Source: Perkinsela sp. pyNocScin1 (taxonomy: Eukaryota; Euglenozoa; Kinetoplastea; Prokinetoplastida; Perkinselidae). From it: DNA of 64,000 bases. The translations under genes and the position numbers were made by a program. The stretch lies in contig CAXHTR010000008.1 of NCBI GenBank assembly GCA_964019655.1, forward strand, positions 186,001 through 250,000, written 5' to 3'. The notes below the pieces were generated by a model. The model had not been told where the DNA came from, did no database searches, and was given only the letters and a program-made list of their open reading frames with translations. This document shows positions 54,998 through 63,203 of this stretch, in pieces. How positions within the stretch are numbered: position 1 is the stretch's first letter; the number at the start of each line of letters is the position of its first letter.

Positions 54998-55710
54998 TAT
55001 GCCGTTCTTTTCGAAACAGAGAACTCGCATATGGGCAGCCAACAGGTCTGTATGAAACCGCCTGCCATATATGTGCCCCTAGCAATGATTGCTCAATGGG
55101 TATGTTTGATCAGTCATGATATGCAGATCTTTCCAGACAATCTGACTTCATGCTGAGTCCCAGCCAATGGTCAGCTCAGCTAGATAAACTTCGGTACACA
55201 GAATAGTACTCTTTTTCAATCACCGTGTGGAAAAACTTTGTTTCGTGATTACTCACCTCTTGAATTTCCATTTAACATACGCTCGTCCACATTTTTATAC
55301 TTCATTTAGAATGCTTTAGGCCCGTTGTCCTTAAAGTAGCCTGTACACCTGTCACCTCGGATCTTTACAAGAAGCGGAATCGCTTGTAGGAAAAACAGGG
55401 AAAGTTGACTTCACGATATCTTCTTTCGTCTTGATTTTTGATGAGTTGGTATGATTCTCATACGAAGCGTTTTGGAAAGAATCAGCTTGGACCACCGTAA
55501 CCACTTTTAAGAGAGGCCATTGGAGCAACCTAAACGTAGTGAATTGGTGACATGGCATTCAAATTTGTACAGAGTAAACATCCACCTACATATTCGTACC
55601 GATCAGATTATTTACAAGATATTTAGCTCAATTGGACTATTCATAGCTCATTTGTATACTACAACTGTATAAACTGAGAAGGCGGAAAGGCACGAAATAC
55701 AAAGCGGCCC
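54998..55710. other. Convergent intergenic region
   Basis: The long plus block ends here facing a minus block. The stretch is AT-rich without a recognisable gene; small ORFs in it have no family features. It probably holds polyadenylation sites for both neighbours. Confidence 0.5.
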
Positions 55711-56727
55711 TTAGTAATCGTCGTCGTCAGTGAAGCCATCGTCCGCTGTAATGTCCCGTATCATCCAGTCACCCATTTGAAATCGGTTGTAGGCTCGTAT
55801 GCTTTTTCGGAAGTCTAAACGTAGGGTGATGTCATTGCCATCGAGGTCTAAATTAGTGAGATTTCTGGGGAGCTGTGTCAAATCAACCTCGCCTGAAATT
55901 TTATTGTGAGAAATCTTGACAACACTCGTGGACGCAGAGAGTTTTGTCAGATCGAGTGGTGCACATATAGCGTTGCTGGATAGATTTAGATGAATGAATG
56001 ACGCTGGCAGATTTGACACATCGACAGATCCGCTGATTTTATTGGAAAAGAGGTCGACTTTTTGCATAGTATGTGGTAGTTTCGTTAGGTCAAGTGTTCC
56101 ACTTATTTTGTTAGAAGAGAGGTCTAGCTTGATCATTCTGTCAGGTAAGCTTGTCATGTCAATAGAGCCGCTAATCTCATTCAACGGCATTTTTAGCTTC
56201 TTCATCTCTGGAGGTAGTGTTGTCAAATCTAGCGAGCCGCGAATACGATTCAATGGGAGATCTACTATTTCAAGTGAGCGTGGAAGATCTCGCGTGTCCA
56301 TTTCACCGCGAAGCCCAACACGCTTCATTGTAAAAGATTCAAGGTTTTCTGGAAGCTGCGCGTAGCATATGTGTAACTGTATAGGTTCGTTGCATTTCTC
56401 GACCCGTCTGGAAGCGTAGCCAGCATGATACCAGAATTTCATGAGTGTTGGTGGAAGCCATCGTAGATCTAATGCTGATGCGTACCACTCCCACCGAACC
56501 TCAGTTACATTGCCGTTTGAATCCAGTGTCACTCCTTTCCAATCACGGATATCCTTGTAGTTTCCCGAGTCATCTTGGAACTCTTTCCTCGAATCATCCC
56601 CATCTATGACCATTTCCATGAGAGCTTGATGTGACAGTGAAGCATAATCTAAGCGCCCAAGCGCAGCATTTTCATAAGAATCCTTGCCGTAAGATAATAT
56701 CATATTGGTCCTTAGAACGTACAGCAT
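55711..56727 (-). CDS. Leucine-rich repeat protein
   Basis: The 338-residue product carries about eight regular repeats of about 22-23 residues with consensus L-P-x-x-M-x-K-L-D-L-S-x-N-K-I-S-G-x-x-D-L-T, more regular than those of the related gene at 5154-6179. Both share a preceding module (DWKGVTLDSNGNVTEVRWEW then DLRWLPPTLMKFW). It ends in an acidic DDDDY. A hydrophobic signal-like stretch (LLLLLILYKQMLYVL) lies just upstream in frame, but the first in-frame ATG is at 56727 and the next at 56703, so the start and secretion are uncertain. Confidence 0.8.
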   Translation of the reverse strand: MLYVLRTNMILSYGKDSYENAALGRLDYASLSHQALMEMVIDGDDSRKEFQDDSGNYKDIRDWKGVTLDSNGNVTEVRWEWYASALDLRWLPPTLMKFWYHAGYASRRVEKCNEPIQLHICYAQLPENLESFTMKRVGLRGEMDTRDLPRSLEIVDLPLNRIRGSLDLTTLPPEMKKLKMPLNEISGSIDMTSLPDRMIKLDLSSNKISGTLDLTKLPHTMQKVDLFSNKISGSVDVSNLPASFIHLNLSSNAICAPLDLTKLSASTSVVKISHNKISGEVDLTQLPRNLTNLDLDGNDITLRLDFRKSIRAYNRFQMGDWMIRDITADDGFTDDDDY

Positions 56728-56812
56728 TTGTTTGTAAAGTATCAAGAGCAAAAGTAGGCGTGAAAATTCCAAGGTTTCTCTTCAATCCTCTGTCATATGC
56801 TTACTTACAATA

Positions 56813-57991
56813 TCAGTCCAACGTGATTCGTAAAATATGCCAATCATCACAATCCTTTAGTGAACTTTCAAGTGCGAATTCTTTCAGAGATTGCATACTT
56901 TCCTTAGATACAGCCGCAACAAGTAGAGTTGATTCCGAGCTCTTGGTAAGTTCGCGGTGTATTTCACCTCTATAATCCCCTACTATTTCCTGCATATCGG
57001 TTCGAGAAGACGGGAATAAGGTCTTACGGTCATCAACTTTAGTTCGAAGTCTCTGTTCTGGTAAGGTAATACCCGCCCACTGGGGTGGTTTTACGTACAA
57101 GATGTGAATGTTAATGGGGTTCATCTGCTCGCTCCTTTTCCCATGCATCAACCGTGTAAGCCAATCAAGAAGTTGAACTGCAGCCGAAACTCCAAATGGG
57201 TCGGCAATGAATATCAATCGTTCATAGCTGCAAATACAATTCGGGGTTATTTTCTGGCTCAAATTTAACGTAAGAGCGTGCTTATTATCATAGTCATAGA
57301 AAAAGTCTTCTGTTTTCACGCTATCCCATACATGCAAGTCGAAAAAATGATCGGCAGGGGTACCAAAGAGAGGGAAAAATTCCCCATGTACGGATATCTT
57401 AACATCTTCTACTCTATTGTATGCCGATTTCCTCACAATATTATGCTGAAGTTTCATTGGAACAGCGCAGCAATATTTGCACATTGTAACGAATGCTTCG
57501 AGCAATGATCTTGACCCAAATACAATCTGATGAATGATTTTACCGATAAGAGAGATATGCTCCTGATTTACAAGATTGGCTTGAGGAGCATGTTTAACAG
57601 TAAAGATTCCATCGGGCACTTGATGATCATTTTGTAGAGGAATTGCAAAGCGAAGCACTTTGCTTTGAGGTGTATCACAAAATGATCCAAGCGGGCAGTA
57701 ACCTTGCTCTCTTTGTTCTCTAAATTGGCTCCTCTTTTGAGTTGTTTCTAGCATTTGAGAGTCCTTAGTAGCCAATTTTTTCATGAAGATTCGCTTCTTA
57801 CTGAATACGGATGTCCATTTTCGCAAGCCTTCCAGACTAGTAGACTCTACATCGCGATTCGTCTGTAAATCATACTGCTCTCGCTTTAAAAGTACAGCAG
57901 CATCTGCCCGAACGACGGGATGATCCAATACTCTGTACAGTACATATGAGCCGCTGAACAGTGCTGCTCCTCCTAGCACGGCTCGGAACAT
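56813..57991 (-). CDS. Hypothetical membrane-anchored protein (392 residues)
   Basis: The ATG at 57991 gives an N-terminus with a hydrophobic segment (FRAVLGGAALFSGSYVLYRVL) that could anchor it in a membrane or direct it to the mitochondrion. A segment near residue 265 (RLIFIADPFGVSAAVQLLDWL) is faintly like the nucleotide-binding half of flavin reductases, but the expected FAD-binding motif is not seen. Most of the rest is unrecognised. The longer frame opens with TTG at 58009. Confidence 0.6.
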   Translation of the reverse strand: MFRAVLGGAALFSGSYVLYRVLDHPVVRADAAVLLKREQYDLQTNRDVESTSLEGLRKWTSVFSKKRIFMKKLATKDSQMLETTQKRSQFREQREQGYCPLGSFCDTPQSKVLRFAIPLQNDHQVPDGIFTVKHAPQANLVNQEHISLIGKIIHQIVFGSRSLLEAFVTMCKYCCAVPMKLQHNIVRKSAYNRVEDVKISVHGEFFPLFGTPADHFFDLHVWDSVKTEDFFYDYDNKHALTLNLSQKITPNCICSYERLIFIADPFGVSAAVQLLDWLTRLMHGKRSEQMNPINIHILYVKPPQWAGITLPEQRLRTKVDDRKTLFPSSRTDMQEIVGDYRGEIHRELTKSSESTLLVAAVSKESMQSLKEFALESSLKDCDDWHILRITLD

Positions 57992-58386
57992 ATGTACAGG
58001 TATACACAAATAAGATAGCTAGGCATGAATGAAAAGAACGTATAAACTTCAGAGTCGTTCAAGTATGACTTTGTTCCATGGGAATATTTTTCGCTTATGT
58101 AGAGCTCCCAATTTACCAAAATGTGAGAAGAGGCATCAGAAGAGAAATACAGTTTAGCTAACTTGTGCATCACCAATTCGAAACTCTTTGCAAATATTGC
58201 ATAATAGCCTAATATTTCCTAGTTCTTACAGAAAAAATACTTTCTTCACTCGTTTATGTTTTGTAGGAATAGCGCAGGGAGTGGAATGCAATAGACATTG
58301 TTTAACGAAAAATTCTACTGTTCGGGTAAATCTAAAACGGGATATCTGTATACTTCATGTTGCAATGCTTCTCTAAAGTGTAATGA
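57992..58386. other. Short divergent strand-switch region
   Basis: Minus and plus blocks are transcribed away from each other here. The region is AT-rich and unique by eye, without repeats or ORFs, unlike the two larger divergent switches. Confidence 0.5.
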
Positions 58387-60033
58387 ATGGCAGCCGATTT
58401 TTCCGTTGGTGATCTTGTGCGAGTTCTTAGGCGAGGAAAGGGCATTTCAATTCCTGCATTGGTACTAGACTCTAAGCACACTCCTGACGATGCATCGAAT
58501 GGTGCCCTAACACACCAGTTATTAGTACGTCAATTCACACGAGAGCGCGAAGAAATCTGGATTTGCTCCAAAAACCTGTTAGTATTCCGATCATTAAAGG
58601 ACCAGACCAGGCAGAGGCAAATTCAACCAACCAAATTGATTAAAGACGCATACGATGAAGCGGAATCATATGTCCGGCAAGTTACGCGGGAGTCAGCTAG
58701 TGATGAATGCATTAGTGAGGAACCTCCAATTATAGCTACACCGAGCGAACAAGGCAGGATTATTGATAAGCAAACAATATGTTCACCAGAAGATAACCCC
58801 CAAAATGTACGTGTTATTAGAGAAGAGAACAGTATGCAACAAGTAAGCTCTTGTGTTCCTGAGGCCAGTGGGGGTCAAAGTGCACGAAAAAACAGAGTTG
58901 TAGATGCAATAGGATTGCTGAAGCGCACAGCTGCTCCTCCAATAGTGAGTCAGCAACCTATAAATCCGGAAAATCGCTCTTCATCTAAACCTTTGAATAC
59001 AACGCATAGTGGAGTACTACCACGTGATCCGAAGATCTTAGACTTCGCTTTATTCACATGTCATTTATCCCCACTCTATCGAATATTGCATATCCAGTGC
59101 ACACAACCTATTTCAGAGGGCAGGCTATCACAAATCGTGACTGTAGATCTTCCCGATCAAATTTTCTCTCAGTGTCTCAATCAGAAAGTATCTATTATGA
59201 TTGCACCTCTTTCAATCGATTCAACTCACCCGACAGCGTGGCCACAGTCGAGGAACTTCTCGCTCGAAATTAATGGGTCACCGCTCCAGAAGTCAGGATT
59301 CTCTACTTCATGGGCTCATCGAAAAATCGCACCACAGCGCTCTGAGAACCTAAAATCATTCATGTACTTACTAGCTGACATTTCTCCGCATGTTTCATCG
59401 AAGAGTATCTGCATGAACATACGAGGCAAACCACGAGAGCAGGAAGCTGGATCAAGTCCGCTGATATTTCGATTCGGTATTTTCGTTCTTTCGCTGTCTG
59501 AAACATCCAAATTTCTTTCGAAAATTGAGCCTCTTCTTGAGCGAAGGAAATGGCGCGAATCATCATCACAACACACACAGGCTCATCAAAGAGGTGATGA
59601 CATGGACATTGTCGTAGAAGATCGAGTGGCTATTTCACTGAAATGCCCCATTTCGCTCGCTCCTATCCGTAAACCGGTACGAGGCGTCTTCTGTACGCAT
59701 GCCCAAGTCATTGATTTAAATTCGTTTGTTTGGCATATGCATCAGACTAAACAGTGGCGATGTCCATTATGTGCGCTGCCCATTGACACCATCTGGGAAA
59801 TAATCCTCGATAGTGGCATCGATCAGTTTCTCACATCTCAGCATGCGCAAGGCCTCTCTGTGTCCAAAGTCTTTTTAACATGGAATGGGGAAGTTGAAGC
59901 TATGGACCGAAAGGAAGAAGATGAGAGGCGAGGACGCAATAGCAGCGGGCGCACGTCCATCGCAAGTTCTTCGAGTCAGAGCCCTCGATCTGACTTATCG
60001 AACACAAAAGAGTCAGCCTTCGTCATCGAATGA
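58387..60033 (+). CDS. SIZ1: PIAS/SIZ SUMO E3 ligase with N-terminal PWWP-like domain
   Basis: The 548-residue protein carries an SP-RING (about 419-463): ISLKCPISLAPIRKPVRG, then CTH, ending WRCPLC, which is the SUMO ligase motif 'S L x C P x S x x x I x x P x R ... C x H ... C P x C'. Before it lies a PINIT-like region (about 215-345). The N-terminus (about 4-65) is a small beta-rich module, DFSVGDLVRVLRRGKGISIPALVL ... IWICSKNLLVF, that resembles a PWWP or Tudor fold rather than the SAP domain of other PIAS proteins. The C-terminus is serine-rich and ends in a hydrophobic-acidic VIE, a possible SUMO-interacting end. A second ATG at 58383 starts a short ORF overlapping the start. Confidence 0.88.
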   Translation: MAADFSVGDLVRVLRRGKGISIPALVLDSKHTPDDASNGALTHQLLVRQFTREREEIWICSKNLLVFRSLKDQTRQRQIQPTKLIKDAYDEAESYVRQVTRESASDECISEEPPIIATPSEQGRIIDKQTICSPEDNPQNVRVIREENSMQQVSSCVPEASGGQSARKNRVVDAIGLLKRTAAPPIVSQQPINPENRSSSKPLNTTHSGVLPRDPKILDFALFTCHLSPLYRILHIQCTQPISEGRLSQIVTVDLPDQIFSQCLNQKVSIMIAPLSIDSTHPTAWPQSRNFSLEINGSPLQKSGFSTSWAHRKIAPQRSENLKSFMYLLADISPHVSSKSICMNIRGKPREQEAGSSPLIFRFGIFVLSLSETSKFLSKIEPLLERRKWRESSSQHTQAHQRGDDMDIVVEDRVAISLKCPISLAPIRKPVRGVFCTHAQVIDLNSFVWHMHQTKQWRCPLCALPIDTIWEIILDSGIDQFLTSQHAQGLSVSKVFLTWNGEVEAMDRKEEDERRGRNSSGRTSIASSSSQSPRSDLSNTKESAFVIE

Positions 60034-60142
60034 AAGGTGAATCGTATGTTCATGCATTCATGATCCGACCTATGCGTAAGTACATATTCTTTTATTTTCC
60101 CTACGAACAATTCATGATAGATTTCCATACAGCTGTCCCTGA

Positions 60143-61426
60143 ATGCTACACATAAGTTTTTTCACCGCTTTGCTATGCACGAGGGATTCGCTCCTGTGCG
60201 TGGATTCGGTGGTCCCGGGTCCACCAGAGGGAAATTCCAACAAGTTTGAAAACGAGCGCAATTGCCCATGTCAACCATTGTGCGTCCGTCCTTCTGGATA
60301 CTCGAAGCCTGTGTGCTGGACTCTCCCCGCTCTGCGCTCTCGTTACGCGTCGAGCAATGAAAACATCGGCGACGTGCATACATGCCTGTATGCGCTCTTT
60401 CAGCAGATTCACGGCCAGAAAAGCTCCATAGAGACTATCGTTGGCCACATCAATAGAAAGTTGTACGACCCAAAGGCAAGCTTTATCGTACACCTCGCAG
60501 GGGACAACGGGGTCGGCAAGACGATGAGCGCGAGTATACTCTCAACCGCGATCTCACTCTTCCCGCACCAATCTGCGCCGAGCGCCGGGGAGACACTTCT
60601 CATATTTCCCGGATCGGAGTTTGCGAGCATTGCGAAATCTGCTCCATCAAGCTTTCAGCAGGCGGCCGAGGGTATCCGAGCCCGCCTCGTCGCGCACGCA
60701 ACACGGTTTCCACGATGCGTCGTGCTGTTCGATGAAATCACGCAGTTCCACCCTGCGCTAATGGAAGCTCTGAACCCCGTGTTTGCCGCGATTGAGCACG
60801 GTGGGAGTCTCGACGGCATCTCAATGGTCGGGGTATTTTGCTTCATCACGTCGGACTTCGGCAGCAACGGGCGGACCCTGGGCATGACGCCGAGTGCGGT
60901 GCGCACGATCGTCTGGGACATCATCCAGGAAACCTATCCTAACATACCAGTCTTCAAAAAGGCGAATATTGTTCCATTTCTCTCGCTCGGTCCGGCAGAT
61001 TTTCAAAGCGCTATTCGATACCGCCTTGAAACCCTCAAGTGCCACCATCAGCGTAAGAAGAGCGTGTTCGGGAATGCGGTGATTCAAGTTCGGGAATTCC
61101 AGTACGATGCTGATGCGCTCGTCGAGTTCTTGTACGCGAAGATTCTGAATGGCATCCCTCAGCGCAACGGTCGGGAGATCGATAGAATCTTTGACGACTT
61201 CATCGAGGGTCCCCTCATACTGAAGCTAGCGGAGTACGAGATCCAGGAAACACAGATGAGCAAAGGGATTGATTTCAGAAACCAGCAACCGTCACTGCTC
61301 GCAAGTTTGTGGCCCAGGACCACCGAAATACACGTCTTCGTTTCTTTTCAGGTGCAGCTCGAGAATCAAAGCAAGTCGAGCGACGGGCGCCTCACAATCG
61401 ATGTAAAAAAAGTCAAAGATTTGTAA
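60143..61426 (+). CDS. Torsin/Clp-like AAA+ ATPase of the secretory pathway
   Basis: The 427-residue protein has an N-terminal hydrophobic stretch (ISFFTALLCTRDSLLCVDSVV) that could be a signal peptide. The AAA+ core starts HGQKSSIETIVGHINRKL, with Walker A GDNGVGKT (120-127) and Walker B VVLFDEI (about 194-200), then a sensor-1-like ITSDFG. The arrangement (Clp-type core, small size, lumenal signal) is that of torsins, whose Walker A is GxTGxGKN; here the last residue is T, not N. Torsins act in the ER lumen and nuclear envelope. A Clp-related alternative remains open. A CAG acceptor precedes the ATG. Confidence 0.7.
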   Translation: MLHISFFTALLCTRDSLLCVDSVVPGPPEGNSNKFENERNCPCQPLCVRPSGYSKPVCWTLPALRSRYASSNENIGDVHTCLYALFQQIHGQKSSIETIVGHINRKLYDPKASFIVHLAGDNGVGKTMSASILSTAISLFPHQSAPSAGETLLIFPGSEFASIAKSAPSSFQQAAEGIRARLVAHATRFPRCVVLFDEITQFHPALMEALNPVFAAIEHGGSLDGISMVGVFCFITSDFGSNGRTLGMTPSAVRTIVWDIIQETYPNIPVFKKANIVPFLSLGPADFQSAIRYRLETLKCHHQRKKSVFGNAVIQVREFQYDADALVEFLYAKILNGIPQRNGREIDRIFDDFIEGPLILKLAEYEIQETQMSKGIDFRNQQPSLLASLWPRTTEIHVFVSFQVQLENQSKSSDGRLTIDVKKVKDL

Positions 61427-61794
61427 TGTATGCTGTAAAGCCATTTTAAGTGTAGTCGATTACCGACGAGACAAAGTCTCAAATTGGCTTTGCTCGAATA
61501 GATCTATTTCGCACAGGTTTGTATAGTGCAATTTTCCGTGCATCACTATTCTGCAATTATTCTCTTTTTTTATTCACTCACTATGGTAGCCATAAGCGGG
61601 GCATTACCTTCGCAGAGAGAAACGAGAGTATTCCTGTTAAGCAGAAGTTTATGGAAGTGGCGTGAGATCAAATTGCGCAAGCTAGTACGGTCGATGCTTC
61701 CTTCAACATTCGAGTATTTATGCTTTAATTTGCAATACAGTTTGAATAGAATAGAATACAATAAAAACACTGTAAATACCAAATGCAAATTTCC
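61427..61794. other. Convergent intergenic region
   Basis: Between the end of the AAA+ gene and the end of the minus-strand gene there is no supported gene. A plus-strand frame from 61526 runs antisense into the next gene and is not convincing. Confidence 0.5.
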
Positions 61795-63084
61795 TTACAC
61801 GCGGAGGGAGCTGAGCATTACCCTTTCGAGCTTGTCACACCAGTGCGCACCGTGCTCGTGTGACATGTCGCGAAAAATTGCCATCAGGCCACGACGGTGC
61901 TCGACGGGAATCTCTTCGACGTGCTTCCCCGCGGCTTGCCCCAGCGAGACGATGAGCTTCGTGCACATTTGCCGCACTTGCGTTGCGAACGCTTCCTGCC
62001 GTAACAAAAGTCGCGCCTCGGTGAACCGAAGGGCCTGCAGCAAGCGATAGTAGTGTGCCCTGGGAATACCGTCGAGAGCGATTTCTATGGCGAAAAGCGT
62101 GCCTTCGACCGCTATTTTACTGAGGCAGTCGACGTTCATCAGCAAAAAGAGCACTGCCCGCACGCATCGCGTGACATGTTCCGATGGAAAGCCCCACAGG
62201 AGGACAATGACGACAGAGTCGTCGCAGTTGACGCCATCAACGAAGGAAGAAAGACTTCGAGCAAGGCGCTCGCCAGAAACAAAGTTCGGATCGCTGAGCT
62301 TCACGCTGACACACGCATCGCACACGAAATCTAGTAACAGGGCAAAGTTCTTTGGGAAAAACCACGGGAGCTTTGCCATTCTTTTTCGCACTGCAAACGC
62401 TTTTTGCTCGCTGCGAGCAACTTCTTCCATTGAAGCAACGGGATGGGAAAGGACCTGCCGCAGCAGACTGCAAAGAGCGCCTTCCCGAACGAGACTTGTG
62501 TAGAGACAGTGCGTATTCGCATGCAAATACCGCTGCGCCGGAGTTTCGAGCAGGGTTCTTCCTCGCGCATCGAAAATCGCATTGTTCGGCTGTAACTCCG
62601 CACGTGCCATCCGGAGAATCGAAAGGGCTGTGTCAAGCGCAAGATTATGGCTGAAGGAAGGTTCTGCCCAGCGACAGCGGGCCTCTGTGATGGCCTGTAT
62701 GAGGAGACCCCGGCCTGCTTTGAGCGCGTAATCCCCGTCCGGATTGCTCTTGCCTGGCGTGTACAAGATAAGCACCGTCCGGGGCAGCACGGTCAGCAAT
62801 GTCTTCAGAGCGCTGCTCGACGCTCTGTCAAGGCCCTGCGCCGCGATCAAGCCCCAGATCTTGGGTGCTTCATTCAGGCTTCTATGCTCGGAACTGGAGA
62901 TTATGCCTTGTTTTTTTGTCACTTGCGGGCTGTGGCGACACCGAAGCAGGCGTTGCGTTTCGTTCACGAGCGCGTCGACGCTATTCTCAAATGACTTTGC
63001 ACTTTTCATTGCGAACTGCCAGTGGTACGCTCTTTTGCATGATCGATGCGCCTTGAGCCAGCGAAATGTATGAGCGACCTGCAT
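61795..63084 (-). CDS. Hypothetical protein, possibly mitochondrial (429 residues)
   Basis: The ATG at 63084 gives a basic, aromatic N-terminus (QVAHTFRWLKAHRSCKRAYHW) that suits a mitochondrial presequence. The body is helical with many leucines and arginines (LLRQVLSHPVASMEEVARSEQKAF; RVRKRM), as in organellar helical-repeat proteins, but no repeat register or known motif is clear. Base composition rises markedly here and through the XPB gene compared with the AT-rich centre of the window. Confidence 0.6.
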   Translation of the reverse strand: MQVAHTFRWLKAHRSCKRAYHWQFAMKSAKSFENSVDALVNETQRLLRCRHSPQVTKKQGIISSSEHRSLNEAPKIWGLIAAQGLDRASSSALKTLLTVLPRTVLILYTPGKSNPDGDYALKAGRGLLIQAITEARCRWAEPSFSHNLALDTALSILRMARAELQPNNAIFDARGRTLLETPAQRYLHANTHCLYTSLVREGALCSLLRQVLSHPVASMEEVARSEQKAFAVRKRMAKLPWFFPKNFALLLDFVCDACVSVKLSDPNFVSGERLARSLSSFVDGVNCDDSVVIVLLWGFPSEHVTRCVRAVLFLLMNVDCLSKIAVEGTLFAIEIALDGIPRAHYYRLLQALRFTEARLLLRQEAFATQVRQMCTKLIVSLGQAAGKHVEEIPVEHRRGLMAIFRDMSHEHGAHWCDKLERVMLSSLRV

Positions 63085-63203
63085 TGCGCCGTATTACCAT
63101 GTTGCACGGGCCAAGGAGTCATCAGTATAAGCAGTGAGGAACAAAAAATACTAAAAATCATCTACAGCTACTGCTACACACAGACGAAAGCGTATGCGCA
63201 CAT

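Noticed and set aside
61526-62050. Plus-strand frame of 174 codons opening with GTG
   Set aside because: Its second half is antisense to the well-supported minus-strand gene at 61795-63084, and the first half has no family features.
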